31,591 nucleotides of DNA, from positions 1-31,591 of the forward strand of contig ML769944.1 of assembly GCA_009733575.1 (NCBI GenBank). The letters are read 5' to 3'. This DNA is from Gymnopus androsaceus JB14. Its lineage: Eukaryota > Basidiomycota > Agaricomycetes > Agaricales > Omphalotaceae. Shown piece by piece: positions 1-10,688 of the stretch (its first letter is position 1; every line of letters starts with the position of its first letter). Both the position numbers and the translations under genes were made by a program. The notes under the pieces are model-generated. The model was not told where the DNA came from and ran no database searches. It worked only from the letters and a program-made list of their open reading frames with translations.

Positions 1-112
1 GAGGAAGAGGAAGTTTTTGATTAGAGCCACTGTTGCGACGATGCCAGGCTACTATAATAAGCCCAAGTATCGCAGTAGCAATGATTGCTGGATGCAGTGC
101 AGCTCCCTCCAT
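1..112 (-). CDS. Cytochrome P450, copy A, N-terminal fragment cut by window edge
   Basis: This is the first exon of a microsomal P450 whose remainder lies left of the window. The minus strand starts with ATG at 112-110 and encodes about 37 residues: a short N-terminus (MEGAALHP), a hydrophobic membrane anchor around residues 9-22 (AIIATAILGLIIVAW), a basic stop-transfer stretch (HRRNSGSNQK), and the beginning of the proline-rich hinge (LPLP). It is closely similar to exon 1 of the neighbouring copy B (3057-2908), including the position of the start codon and the bases upstream. The two genes are therefore head-to-tail tandem duplicates, with B upstream of A. P450s of this kind hydroxylate small lipophilic molecules at the ER surface with electrons from P450 reductase; the substrate cannot be inferred here. 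Confidence 0.85.
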   Translation of the reverse strand, partial: MEGAALHPAIIATAILGLIIVAWHRRNSGSNQKLPLP

Positions 113-526
113 GATGGTGAGTCTAGAGAGAAAGTGAGAAGTCACAAACACGTAAGGATACACTCGCATAGGCTATACTACGTCACATTAGGTTTGACAC
201 AAGGTACTAGCCATGATCAATGCCGGACGAGGACGACGAGGACGCAGCAGGAATTACTTGCTGCTAGCCGAACTCGAGTGGAAGACATCCTGTCAGCATG
301 GAACTTCGCCACCGTACTACTTTAGGATCCGGACAAGCTACTGGGAGCTCAACGCTTCGGCAATGTTCGCTGATCAAACATTTGGCTATGAAGGTGCGAA
401 CCCCGGTGAAAACTCTGATTAATTGAACGCTGAAGACTCTTAAGATATCAGGAGAATAAAGGACAGATGTTTGGGCACATTGCGTGTTTGCAAATCCAAA
501 ACAAAAGTAAGTAGACAGGGTCCTAG
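113..526 (-). promoter_or_regulatory. Duplicated promoter region of P450 copy A
   Basis: This is the spacer between the stop codon of P450 copy B (527-529) and the start of copy A (112). Blocks of it match the region upstream of copy B: bases 302-415 resemble 3210-3345, and 425-500 resemble 3369-3510. Shared blocks include GAACTTCGCCACC, TTAGGATCCGGACAAGCTAC and GCTGAAGACT. The tandem duplication thus included the promoter, and retained blocks are candidates for regulatory sites. No clear TATA box was found. Confidence 0.6.
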
Positions 527-3057
527 TTATTCCAAGTCGTTATCCAGTGCCCGTCTTATGAGTGCCGCATGTTCCTCAGAGCGAGGTTTGATGGTGCATT
601 GGAAGGGTGCGGGGCGGCTGTATATGTGCAGTGATTTTAGGTAGCCGAAACAGCAGAAATAATGGAACCACATACTTCTGTGAAGCCGAAACATATTCTA
701 CCTTTGGCTCAATAGGATGTTCCATCTTTGTCGATGGCTGGAGTAATATTGAACGAGTGAAGCATGGAGGAAACCGACAGCCAGAATGAGGAGACTGCCA
801 TGTGTTTCCCTGGGCATGCACTGTAAGTAGTGAATTTGTAAATACAAAGAGGATACAGTGCTAAAGCTGGTACTGAACCGTCTACCAAAGCCAAAACTTA
901 TACTAATGGGTTCACGCATGTCTGGGTTGAGCTTCCATCCCCTTTGGCCAGAGCACTTAAGGAGCCACCGCTTGGGTTCAAAAAAATGTGCATTAGGACC
1001 ATAGGTTTTCTCGTTTCGTAGTATTCCCCTATCATGATCAATGATAATTGAGATAATAGTAAAGAAGGAGTACTTTTACATACCAAACATTTGCTAGCAC
1101 TGTCGAGTGTTTTGGGATAAAGTATCCTTTATAGTTGTCATCCGTGTCGACCCGGTGGGGTATGGCTAGAAAAGGATACTGTAAGTTAAATAAAGTTAAA
1201 ATATGGAAATGAAATACTTGCATAATGGTGCGACCGTCTGCCATCTACATAACCATTATTTTATGTTTTAAAGATTTAAGAAATAAATGGCAGGGGAGGC
1301 CTCCGATATCTTCCAGACTCACCTGAAGCATTCATATACGAGAGCTTTCACATATGGTAGAAAGTCTTCATCCTCATGATCTGGTAGCCGCTCCTTGCCA
1401 ATAACTTCGTCCAATTCTTCCTGCGCTTCACGTTGAGCGCATGGGAAGCATAACATGGCAAGAATGAATGTCAAGAGAGCAGTCGTTCCTGTGTCAGAGC
1501 CGCCTTCAAGAAGATAAGGTTGACAAGAGAAGAGATAATGCCAGTACTTTACCTTCATACATGGTCCCAGCAGTGTTTTTGATGATCTCTTCCTCAACTG
1601 AGAGATTATCGTGTCGAGAATCCGGACGCTCAAGACGTTGTAGACAACGTAGAGTGAAACAGTCTTCGGCAGTACCATTTACCTATGAAATCAATGCACA
1701 TACTATACAATACGCCGTCGCTAAACTAAAGACTTACCATAGCTTTCTTAACCTTCATAAATGGTGGTGTAATTGTTGCATTGCGAATTCCTTTCCAGGA
1801 GTCGGCTTTTCGTTTGAAGGAGGCACCCGGGAACCAGGATGGAATATATTTGAGAACGGGGAAGGTATCCTATGGAAGAGTCAACAAACTTTTTTTTCAG
1901 CACCATCTTCAACATGATGAGGGTGCATTCGCTGCACGTTGGACTTACGACAAGATATTCACCCGGAAGCAGAGCACTGGTAATAACATCTACCATCTTC
2001 TTGGCTGCTTTAACGTCGGGGTCGTTCCTGGATTGAACATGGAGGCCGTAGGCTACGCCAAGGATGTTCGCAACCAACAAACTATTCAGAGAAATCTAAA
2101 TTAGTAAAATTAGAAAGAAGATTTTGTGCTGCTCTCCGCAAGAAATCATTGCAGCCGTAGGGGTTAATAGATGATTCATTGGGGAACCGACACTTACTGT
2201 TGGGTATGCTCACGCCATTCCTCCGGTGCATCCAGCAAACTCTTTAAGAAGGCACGAAGGGCCTTCTTTTCATGCGGAAGATACAGAGAAGAGTTGGACG
2301 CATGAAATTCTACACGGATGTCAATCAAAGCAAAATACTTTGCAGATTATTGGGAACGTCACCTTGTTGGAAGAGCTTCCTATGGGACTTCCACTCATTG
2401 CCGTACGGCATGAGAAGAAGATCGCCACTCCATCTGCATATGGTATGAGCAGCTTAACATGGGACGAGTGTCCGTACATACCCTACACTTTGTAAGGATT
2501 AGATTGAGATTGTAAGGCTTTCTTGGCACTCACAGATCACATAACATAGTAAGATGCGGCCTAACAGTGATACCTTCAGTCTACTATTAATCGTACAATC
2601 TGGGGACCGAGAATAGCGTACCTTCCCGAATAGATACCTGACCTCTTTTCAAGTAGATCCGCAACTGCATCGTAGGAGCTTAGCACAATGTAGTTAACTC
2701 CGGCGACTTCAAGGTGCAAAATATCCGAATCTAGGTGTCCATGATTTTCGACATGAGCCTTGACGAGTAGCAAACAATAGAGGAAGATATTACCGAACTT
2801 CTCGGCCCACTGGGAAAACTTGATCCATGGAAAAGTAGAGGGCATGTCCTATATGCAAACCAAAATGAATACCTACATTGAGCAAAAACAGTAACGGAAA
2901 TGTGTACCAGGACATTCCCGAGCAGTGGAAGCTTTGTAGGACCTGGAGGAAGAGGAAGTTTATGATTAGAACCACCGTTGCGATGATGCCAGGCTACAAA
3001 GAGAAGCGCAAGTATCACAGCAATAATGATTGGTGGGTTCAGTGCAGCTCCCTCCAT
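527..3057 (-). CDS. Cytochrome P450 monooxygenase, copy B, 14 exons, two apparent +1 frame breaks
   Basis: Proposed exons (minus strand): 3057-2908, 2848-2794, 2730-2622, 2482-2363, 2309-2198, 2081-1949, 1869-1738, 1682-1553, 1503-1323, 1244-1222, 1165-1084, 1028-879, 820-676, 617-527. These give about 536 residues, normal for the family. Visible landmarks in order: N-terminal ER anchor, proline hinge (LPLPPGPTKLPLLGN), helix-C region (LMPYGNEWKSHRKLFQQ), the I-helix oxygen-binding motif (GGSDTGTT), the K-helix ExxR (ECFR), and the heme loop FGFGRRACPG with the thiolate Cys near residue 461. Frame breaks occur near 2453-2457 and 720-721; removing one base at each restores all exon phases. Intron 10 appears to be GC-AG. 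It may be a working gene with assembly errors or a recent pseudogene. It resembles multi-exon Agaricomycete P450s often annotated as O-methylsterigmatocystin oxidoreductase-like; the substrate is unknown. Confidence 0.85.
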
Positions 3058-3510
3058 GATGGTGAGTCTAGAGAGAAGTGAGAAGACACACACACGTAAG
3101 GCGTAACAGAAAGACACATTTGTATAGTAGGCTATGTATTCAACAGAGAATGATGTTCGTATCCGAAGTAGATATACTCACATTAGGTTTGACTTATGAC
3201 ACAATGTACTAGCCAGAACTTCGCCACCATACTAATTTAGGATCCGGACAAGCTACTGGGAGCTCAACGCTTCGACAACGTTCACTGATCAATCATTTAA
3301 CCAAGAAAGGTGCGACGTGCGTCGTGAACCCCAGTGAAAACTTTGTTGACTGGGAGCGATTCGGAATGATTAATTGAATGCTGAAGACTTTTGAGATATC
3401 AGGAGAATATACGCTGAAGGGATGTCCTGATTATTATAATTGAACGCTGAAGACTTTTGAAATGTCAGGAGAATACAGGCCAAGTGTTTGAGCACACTGC
3501 GTGTTTGCAA
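3058..3510 (-). promoter_or_regulatory. Promoter region of P450 copy B, with an internal direct repeat
   Basis: This is upstream DNA of copy B, related to 113-526. It carries a direct repeat of about 38 bp (3369-3406 and 3437-3474) containing GCTGAAGACTTTTGA and TCAGGAGAATA. The corresponding region upstream of copy A contains the block only once (near 425-460). The extra copy therefore arose, or was lost, after the gene duplication, and could change expression of one paralogue. Confidence 0.55.
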
Positions 3511-4044
3511 TCGAAAGAGACGTTTTGAATCCTGATTGATCATATCTTTATCCCCCAGCTGGGAGTTGAACACATGAAGCGATCTTCTAGAGATTTGATA
3601 TAATTGGTGGTTATAACGCTCGGAAGCAGAAGATATTGCTACGCTTACAATGTGAGAGGAGCTGATGCCGCGACTTGGAAGAGAAAAGAATAAAACATTG
3701 CACAAAATCAACGTTAGTAAAGATGGATTCAAACGCGCCCTAGCCATTTTAACATGTATGCACGTAGAGTTAAAGTTAAAGGGAGTTGTGGGATCAAGTT
3801 CAGCGAGAGACTCGCCGCTGGGGAAAGCAAATTCAAAGAACCAGAAGGTCAAGGACCAGGACAAAGAATACGAACTATCCAGGACCCGAGAAAGTACAAG
3901 AAATCTGGAGAAAGATCCAGAAGATGAAAGAATGAAGCAGAGGACTAGCGCCCATGCTGACGCGTCAGAAAATGTATTTAGCGCCTATCGCGCCTTCATC
4001 TTTTCCGCCTTCATTTTCCCTCCTCATCTCACCTCAAACCCACG
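3511..4044 (+). other. Intergenic region between divergent P450 B and GET3
   Basis: No gene is supported here. Open frames on both strands (for example 3665-4057 plus and 3370-3864 minus) show no recognisable protein. The bases just before the GET3 ATG (about 4000-4044) are pyrimidine-rich, as is common upstream of highly expressed fungal start codons. The GET3 promoter must lie in this stretch. Confidence 0.5.
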
Positions 4045-5549
4045 ATGGCTGCTCTGATAGACACTTCATTCGACGAAGAGACGCTTGAGCCGACCCTCCA
4101 AAATGTTCTCGACCAAACAACGCTGAAATGGATATTTTGTGGAGGCAAGGGAGGAGTAGGCAAGACTACCACAAGTTGTAGTCTGGCGATTCAGTTGGCT
4201 AGAGTAAGAGAGAGCGTTTTGTTGATTGTACGTTTTATCCGTACTAGACTGAGGAATCTAGCTAATAATGCTACTTACTCAGTCAACCGACCCCGCACAC
4301 AATCTCTCCGATGCTTTTGGTCAAAAGTTCTCCAAAGACGCGACAAAAGTCAACGGTTTTGATAATTTGTTTGCGATGGAAATTGATCCTACTAGTGCTA
4401 TTCCAAGAGATGGTTGATCAGTGTGAGTGTTGTACTGGAAACTAGTGATTGGAATTTCGCCTAATTATTCCAATCTCCCTTCTTCCGCAGCCGACTCAAA
4501 TGGTATGATGGGCTCCATGATGCAAGACCTCGCATTCGCAATCCCCGGTGTCGACGAAGCAATGTCCTTCGCCGAAATCATGAAACACGTCAAATCCATG
4601 ACCTACTCCGTCATAGTCTTCGATACTGCTCCGACCGGTCATACTTTAAGGTTTTTGAGCTTCCCAACGGTTTTGGAGAAGGCGTTGGGCAAGCTGAGTA
4701 CGCTGGGGAGTAGGTTTGGCCCAATGATTGGTCAAATGTCCAGCATGATGGGAGGCGAAGCGGCCAACCAAGAAGATATGTTTGCGAAGCTGGAGTCGAT
4801 GAGGGCCGTTATTACAGAGGTTAACACGCAGTTCAAAGATCCGGTGCGTGTGTTCTGGCGAGCGCAACACTGTTCCTAACCGACCCTTCAGGAAAAAACG
4901 ACCTTCATCTGTGTCTGCATCTCCGAGTTCCTTTCATTATACGAAACCGAGAGACTGGTACAGGAACTAACGAGCTATGAGATTGATACACATAATATTG
5001 TGGTTAATCAATTATTGTTCCCGAGGAAAGGTAAGCTTTTTGCATGCTGGAGGGAGAGGTTTCCAACTGACTGTACCCTTTCTTCCCTCCTCTCTGCCTA
5101 CCTGTCTCCGTTCGACTATCACATCTCCCTCTTTATGCATGTTCTTTCCTACTCCTGCTCCTCTCCAGACTCCAACTGCACACATTGCTCCGTCCGACAA
5201 AAGATGCAGCAAAAGTATCTGGCGGAGGCGCACGGTGAGTTTTTCGCGTTACTCCCTTCCCTCTACTTTGTACCTTTGCATCTTCGCTTCCGCGTTGCTT
5301 CGTTCGTTCCCTCCGTGAGCTCCTCGGCGCCGATCCTACATCTGCACTCGCTCGTCTCGTTCTCCTTCCTACCTTTGCTCCTTTATCGTCATTTCAATAC
5401 TGTATACTAACTCTATATTCACAGAACTCTATGCCGACTTTTTCCACATTGTCCAGCTCCCTCTACTCACAGATGAAGTTCGAGGTCCGGAAAAGTTGAA
5501 GGAGTTTTCAAAGATGTTGGTCGAGGGATATCAGCCGCCGCAAGAGTAA
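4045..5549 (+). CDS. GET3: GET3 / ArsA-type ATPase for tail-anchored protein insertion, six exons, one +1 frame break
   Basis: Exons: 4045-4227, 4283-4422, 4491-4843, 4892-5030, 5169-5234, 5425-5549, giving about 334 residues (yeast Get3 is 354). Get3 is a cytosolic homodimeric ATPase that receives tail-anchored membrane proteins and delivers them to the Get1/Get2 receptor at the ER. Visible features: deviant Walker A GKGGVGKT at residues 34-41; switch [13 protein letters not shown] at the start of exon 2; the methionine-rich client-binding segment ([11 protein letters not shown], later [11 protein letters not shown]) in exon 3; the switch II motif [12 protein letters not shown]; the zinc-binding CxxC (CTHC) in exon 5 that holds the dimer together; and the C-terminus GYQPPQE. 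Exon 2 contains an extra C in a CC pair at 4403-4404: the frame reaches TSAI, then continues as QEMVDQ only after a one-base shift. The gene is normally conserved and single-copy, so this looks like a sequence error rather than decay. Confidence 0.95.
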
Positions 5550-5811
5550 GCGGGAATAGGCTAAGGTGACGGGGCCGTGTTGATCATGACCAACGGAGGA
5601 GTGACGGCCAGACCATAGTCAATTAAGGTCAATTGAGGTCCCTTGTTCGTCCTGGTGGACCCGGTGTGGGGTGGAGATACCTAACTATAATAGGATTTTG
5701 GGCTAAGGGTTTTCTGTGTTACGGTAGTATACGACGGACGTGACCTACTTATAAATATATGACTATATACGGTATTTTCATTCGAGTATACTTGTCGCAA
5801 ACAGAACTGTA

Positions 5812-5887
5812 GCAGCTCCTGGTGGTGTATCGGTACCAGTAGGAGCTTGTTATGTGTGAAACCTGGGTTCAACTCCCTACAGGGACC
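5812..5887 (+). other. Degenerate tRNA-like element
   Basis: This segment ends in a Pol III B-box-like GGTTCAACTCC followed by CAGGGAC. The opening GCTCCTG can pair with CAGGGAC at six of seven positions, and GGTG...TACC can form a D-stem. No proper anticodon stem forms, and the T-stem pairs poorly (CTGGG against CCCTA). It is best read as a tRNA-derived remnant or the head of a SINE, not a working tRNA. The rest of the 5550-6135 spacer shows no gene. Confidence 0.3.
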
Positions 5888-6135
5888 TTGGGTGTCTGGT
5901 ACAAACCCTACTTTTTTGTCGGAGGGGCTAAAATTCACTGGCCCATTCAATTTGACTGTGTACATTGCCCAATTGCAATATTCTTTACTCATCCACAAGC
6001 AAGAACCTGGTTGTTTCCTTCCATGTGAACACTGGCACAACTAGATTCTTAAATCCCTAGTATTAATCGCTACTACAATGAACAGGGAAAGAGCCCCAAT
6101 CACTTTATATGGAAGCAAAGCGAATCAGTACCTAA

Positions 6136-7494
6136 CTACTGTTTATGAGCAGTATAATCTGGTATGGCAGGAATACGTCGAATAATACGGAAAAGTTGGA
6201 CGGTCCAATGAATGGGAGAATAAAGAAGGTGAAAGATGAGAGGTATACGCTTGTTGGAGACTCTCGATCGCAGCTTCCACCAACTTAGACCTTTCCGAAT
6301 TTCCTCAAAGCGAGTTACCACTTGCTTCATTGTTGGCCGTTTTGTTGGGTCATCATGGGTCATATCAGAAATAAGGTCGGACAGGAACTCGACGTTACGC
6401 CTTGGTGGTCCCCATTGAGTTCCCTAGGTGCCTGTCAGTTTTCTTTCCCTATATCATACGCCGCAAAGAGAAACTCACATCAAAAAACTTTCTTCGAATG
6501 ACATTCCCTAAACAATATACATCTACCGCAAAAGGATTGCAAAGCTCTTTCCTTTTGAACTCAGGCACTGTTTGGTCACCACCATATCCAGGATTTTGTA
6601 GTGGAGTACCCAATTCTGGATCATACTGTCTGGATAGATTCCAGTCAATAAGGTAGTATTTGACTGGATGTGTGGTGCGATTGTAAGGTTTGGCGGGACC
6701 ACTCCAGTCGGCTTTATGGGAGGTGGCCACCGCATGGGGTGGAACATCGTATATGGGAGACCAATCCATCATTATGTTTGTATCCTTAGAGTCGCTGAAC
6801 AAAGTCAAATAAGGAGTTAGAACGCAAAAGAAAAGGCGGGATGGGCACACTTGTGGGCAATATTCAGATTGTGCATAAAGTCTAGGCCCTAGAACCACTT
6901 TAAGTCACTCCTGATAGTATAGTAGAGGAGAACGAACCTCAAAGATTTGACTACAGAAATCCACAACTTCCCCCACAGTCGAAAAATCTGGGCGGTCCCA
7001 ACGAACAAGGTATGGCATTACCACAACGAGATTTCGGTCGGGATAATCTAGCGATTCCGTCTCCGATATCTGAAGCGTTTCAAAGATGGGCACACAATGG
7101 TTCCGAGGTTCTGATTGCGCACTCGGAGAGCAAAGCAAACGGCCAATCTTCAGCTCGTCAGACATAGAAGGGGGATCAGGCCGTCGCAGCATCACCGCCT
7201 TCCCATCTTGAATTCGAGTAGCGTCCATTACGAATTGGTCCTAGAAGAAAAGTTGGCAAGGGACCCGTACGACAATTCAGCGCTCACCAAGGCGAACGGG
7301 GTATAATAGTCTTCACAAGCCCAGTAATCAGCATTAGTCCCAATCCAAGAAGCCACCCATCCCGGACGATATCGAGGTCGGAGAAGGTACCCTCGGTCCT
7401 TGAGCCAATTGTAATGGTCTCTCCAGAACACCTCAAATTCTTCCAGTTGCGTATCTTCGTTATTCATGGGAGCCTCAGAGGGCGCTGCAGACAA
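6136..7494 (-). CDS. Divergent protein kinase-like protein (HND / DWN variant), five exons
   Basis: Exons (minus): 7494-7288, 7240-6938, 6888-6851, 6794-6479, 6423-6136, giving 383 residues with all phases consistent and no frame break. The N-terminus (LKDRGYLLRPRYRPGW) and the layout match a small kinase-domain family expanded in mushroom-forming fungi. The catalytic loop reads H182-N-D184-SKDTN, so the usual Arg of HRD is Asn while the catalytic Asp and the metal-binding Asn are kept. The metal-binding DFG is replaced by D-W-N at 233-235 (LIDWNLSRQY), followed by an activation-segment motif PGYGGDQTVPEF. The C-lobe helix carries DDPTKRPTM. The Asp residues survive, so weak activity is possible, but the changes around them suggest reduced or altered catalysis. 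A second start at codon 10 is possible. The substrate is unknown. Confidence 0.85.
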
Positions 7495-7869
7495 TTAGGG
7501 TGGTGGTAGAGAAGAAAGGTCTATTGTTCTTCGGAATTGAATGACGACCTTGTTCTTTCATGACAGCAGTTTTCAACTTACATACACTTACATACACTTA
7601 CATACACTTGGACCTACTGACGTGGGAAAGCTCATCGATCTCGCCCGGTTCAGCCTTCCCTAAGACTCCCTTGTACTTTTAGCACCTTGCTCATGCTCAA
7701 GTTTACCGATCAGTACGACCAGTCACCAAGGGAACTTTGTTCAGTCTCTGTCAAACGTACTTATGTGTACAAGCATCTGACCGGTCAAAAGGAGAATCCC
7801 ATAAAAGACGGCCAAAGAGTCGAATCTCCTTAAACCGTAACACAACTTCTTCAGCCTTACTTCTACATC
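7495..7869. promoter_or_regulatory. Divergent promoter region between the kinase-like gene and the 7870 gene
   Basis: This is 375 bp without a gene. It must hold promoters for both divergent neighbours. The only distinct structure is the 10-bp tandem repeat at 7577-7609. Confidence 0.5.
7577..7609 (+). repeat. Three-copy 10-bp tandem repeat (CTTACATACA)
   Basis: The unit CTTACATACA occurs three times head to tail and then breaks down in CTTGG. It lies in the shared upstream region of two divergent genes and may be length-variable between strains. Confidence 0.85.
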
Positions 7870-8715
7870 ATGGCCTTTGTCGACACCTTTTTCTCTGGGA
7901 CATCTGCAACCTGCGACCTTACCCAGGTTGCAGCAGGCGCTGCTCCCATACTCGTTGGATTTCTTCCCAAAAGTAGGACAGCGATGCTGCATTTTATCCG
8001 TGCATCTATAAAAGAAATGATCGAGACCCTCGACCAGCTCAGACCGGTTGTGGAGGAATCTGGCACAACACAACATCTACGTCTTTTTGTAATGTCTGAA
8101 AAGCAATGCCGCGAGTAAGCTCGTACTCAACATTTTTTCGTTCTGCGATTTATTGACTGGCATTGGTGTAAGTTTACAACAAAAATACGATAAAATTCTT
8201 GAAGAGCATCAGTCAAGTAAAAGTTGGAAGAACGTCTTTATCTGGAATGATAAGCTAAGGGAGCAGATAGCCGAACTCTGCGACACTGCTCTAAATCGTA
8301 GGGACAAAGTCATCGTGAGTACTTATCTACGCCAATTCATCTATTTGCTGCTTGATGCTAACAACCTACTTAAAGAGCGCTTCTTTACAGCTGCAACTTG
8401 AGCTTGGCCCTGCAAAATCCCCTCGCATCCAAGCTTGCATGCAAAGCTTGCTCGCTCAAGCTGCAGATAACGCCATCATTGACGAGAATGCCAGTGCTAC
8501 AGAGCACCCCGCGCAACATGTACTAATAGTAGTACCTGACTCGCCAACTGAAACGGTATCTACTGATACGACCCCGGACATCAGCACTACGGTGAGATTA
8601 TTATCGCTGAAACCGGCATTGGGTAACCGCTGACGAGCCTTGCACACAGACCCCTCTGTATAAAAATGACTGGAACATGAGCCGAATGAGCTGTTCTTCA
8701 GTTTGGAAATACTAA
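7870..8715 (+). CDS. Hypothetical protein, about 217 residues, four exons
   Basis: Proposed exons: 7870-8114, 8173-8314, 8391-8591, 8650-8715. Phases agree throughout, and introns 1 and 3 are 58 nt. The last intron (8592-8649) has GTGAGA, a CTGAC branch point and ACACAG. If it is not spliced, the protein instead ends at 8631-8633 with LKPALGNR. The N-terminal half (MAFVDTFFSGTSATCDLTQ...) contains a small-residue hydrophobic stretch, AAGAAPILVGFLP, followed by amphipathic helices. Exon 2 (SLQQKYDKILEEHQSSKSW) is strongly helical and charged. The C-terminus is Ser/Thr/Pro-rich (SPTETVSTDTTPDISTT) and probably disordered. I do not recognise the family. Weak hydrophobicity near the N-terminus could mean membrane association but is not a clear signal peptide. 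Confidence 0.6.
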
Positions 8716-9132
8716 TAGAGGGGATCATCTGGAAACCGTAGATTGTAAATCTTCAGCTCTTTGGAGCAAGGAGGGAGGACACAAGGAAATGCGCCTGTGG
8801 GATGTCCATATATTTGTAGCTATAGTATTGATATCGTCTCTTGATTAGACGATATTGTGCGGAAAGGCGTCGAGTGCGCGATTCCTTTTCTATACTATTA
8901 TTATTACTTACCAGGTACTTACTGACTGAGCAACGACTCTCCATGTACCCTTAATTTGAATTTTCCATTAGTATAAAAAGACGTAGAAACGTTTGTACCC
9001 ATTAGAATAGTAGCAAGCGCAATTTACACCCAGTTATGTTGACCTTTTCTTTCTGATACCTGAACTTTAAGATTCAAAAAAGTCCATCGACTCTGGTCTT
9101 TGAGTGCTTATTTTTTTCTTCAGGTCTGAGAT
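8716..9132. other. Intergenic, no feature recognised
   Basis: This is 417 bp with no coding pattern I can support on either strand. It is moderately AT-rich towards 9110. It presumably holds the terminator of the preceding gene and the promoter of the 9133 gene. Confidence 0.5.
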
Positions 9133-10148
9133 ATGTCACAGATAATGACACCTAACGGCACCCCAAAAGAGGCCAAAAGTGTTAGCTCGCAGTCACGACT
9201 TCGCCTTTGCCCTTATGGAAAGTACTATTTACTATTGTCGTGTTCGGATCCAGTGCGCGTGCGAGTCGCACTGCACGGCTGCACTCTTTCAAACGGCATA
9301 TACGACTCCACCGCATTGAACTTTAACCGTCCATTGTTTTTCTTTCTGGTGGAATTCAATGCTTGTTGGTTTCCTATCGAATGAACTCCGCAGATGACCG
9401 CCGAACAGCAAAAAAACAACAGCCGGTATGACTATTATTTTTTTCTGGCCGAGCGACTGGGTACAACCTTACTTTTTCGATGTGCATGACACGATAAGAG
9501 TCACAATTGTTGTCCTTCAAGATCGCGCGCGAGGGAGCCCCAGATGTCGGACGTTTTGCCATGAATCTTTTTTGTTCTTGAACGGTCAGATTCTTACTAC
9601 AACCAGTGAGCTTATGGTACAGTAAGCTTATTGTGCTCACTGCTCATTCGAAATTGTACTAAAATATTTCCGACCGTATCGGTCAAAGAGTCAGATACGA
9701 TTGGAGGATAATGCGGCGTCCCAGCATTGTCAACCGATAGTTTGTGGGCGTCACCACAAGGATACCCGGAAGAGCATTGGCGTGAATTCTGGCGCATTGT
9801 CCGAAGGGGTCATCTGATCTTTTTCACGCCCAAGCGGATGGCTTGTATTGAAGACAGCGACAATGAGGAACTTGTCGTGAAGTCTGTTATCGCCATTTCA
9901 TGCTTTTGTTCAGAGATGAGAAGAAGGGAACTGTGGGAATCGGAATTGTGCAGGGACAAGGTCCAAGGGCAGTTTGACACCTCCATGGACCGATGGGGAC
10001 CCACATCTGATTACCCTCGAAGGAAATATTCCGGTGAGCTTCGAATGAGCTTGATTGTCTTCAGCGACTGTATTTTGACATTGAAATGCAAGATAATAAA
10101 TGCTACCTACATCCAAAGCATTGGGATAAAACTTGCGTCCTGTTCTAG
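9133..10148 (+). CDS. Hypothetical protein, about 263 residues, four exons, one +1 frame break in a T7 run
   Basis: Proposed exons: 9133-9348, 9394-9621, 9741-10033, 10093-10148. Removing one T from the seven-T run at 9438-9444 joins MTAEQQKNNSRYDYYFF to WPSDWVQPYFFDVHD and makes every later exon phase agree, ending in KHWDKTCVLF-stop. The protein is rich in aromatic residues and has a plausible folded composition (EEHWREFWRIVRRGHLIFF; ELWESELCRDKVQGQFD). I see no known motif. Intron 2 (9622-9740) is longer than usual at 119 nt, and a nearer AG at 9724 would put exon 3 out of frame. The start could also be the fifth codon (ATG at 9145). The exon chain is inferred from phase alone, so the gene is likely real but its model is moderate. 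Confidence 0.5.
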
Positions 10149-10688
10149 CTCATTCTCCAAGCAGAACCATTTTTTTGAGGCTACACTTCTGTCGGCGATG
10201 CCACCTCCGTGCTACTTATTTCTCGCCGAGCCAGCCTACTTTGTTTGCATATTATGGCATGGGTTTAAAACAAGGTTTAAAATTATATGCAAAGATACAG
10301 GTGGCACAATTACTACGTAGCTCCGCCGTTCGTTGACAGGTCGATACTTTTCTTCCTTCCCTAGCGCTCACCAGAGAACAAAGGCTGCCTTGGCTCCTCG
10401 TAACGTCTTTGTCCTCATAAAATTGGGAAGTGTCTTTGCATTCATATTTCTGCTGCCAGGGAAACTTCTGGATGGCATGTGAATCCGTTCGTCAACTCAA
10501 CTCATCCTCTTTCGAAAACTCTTTGTTCTCTATACGCACTATGGCCGGAAAAGGGAAATTTGGAAGTGTTTAAGAGGACTGTGAGTGCTAGTACCTCTTC
10601 TCCAAAATCACGCTTTCACCCCGACTTTCAACTCGAACACTCTACTACACACCTCCACTCAATACTTCTGTTCCATCTCTTCTCAAAG
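10149..10688. other. Intergenic / 5' leader of the 10689 gene
   Basis: The reading frame of the next gene stays open back to 10479, but those 70 codons have low-complexity Ser/His-rich content and no conserved look. I treat them as an untranslated leader. No other gene is supported here. Confidence 0.5.

Noticed and set aside
3370..3864. Minus-strand open frame of 164 codons upstream of P450 copy B
   Set aside because: It covers the promoter and its direct repeat (giving the repeated peptide QKSSAFN), has no recognisable protein pattern and lies between two divergent genes.
3665..4057. Plus-strand open frame overlapping the GET3 start
   Set aside because: It is out of frame with GET3 and has no conserved look; it is most likely leader sequence.
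9374..9640. Minus-strand 88-codon open frame
   Set aside because: It lies opposite exon 2 of the reconstructed plus-strand gene, which has consistent splice phases.
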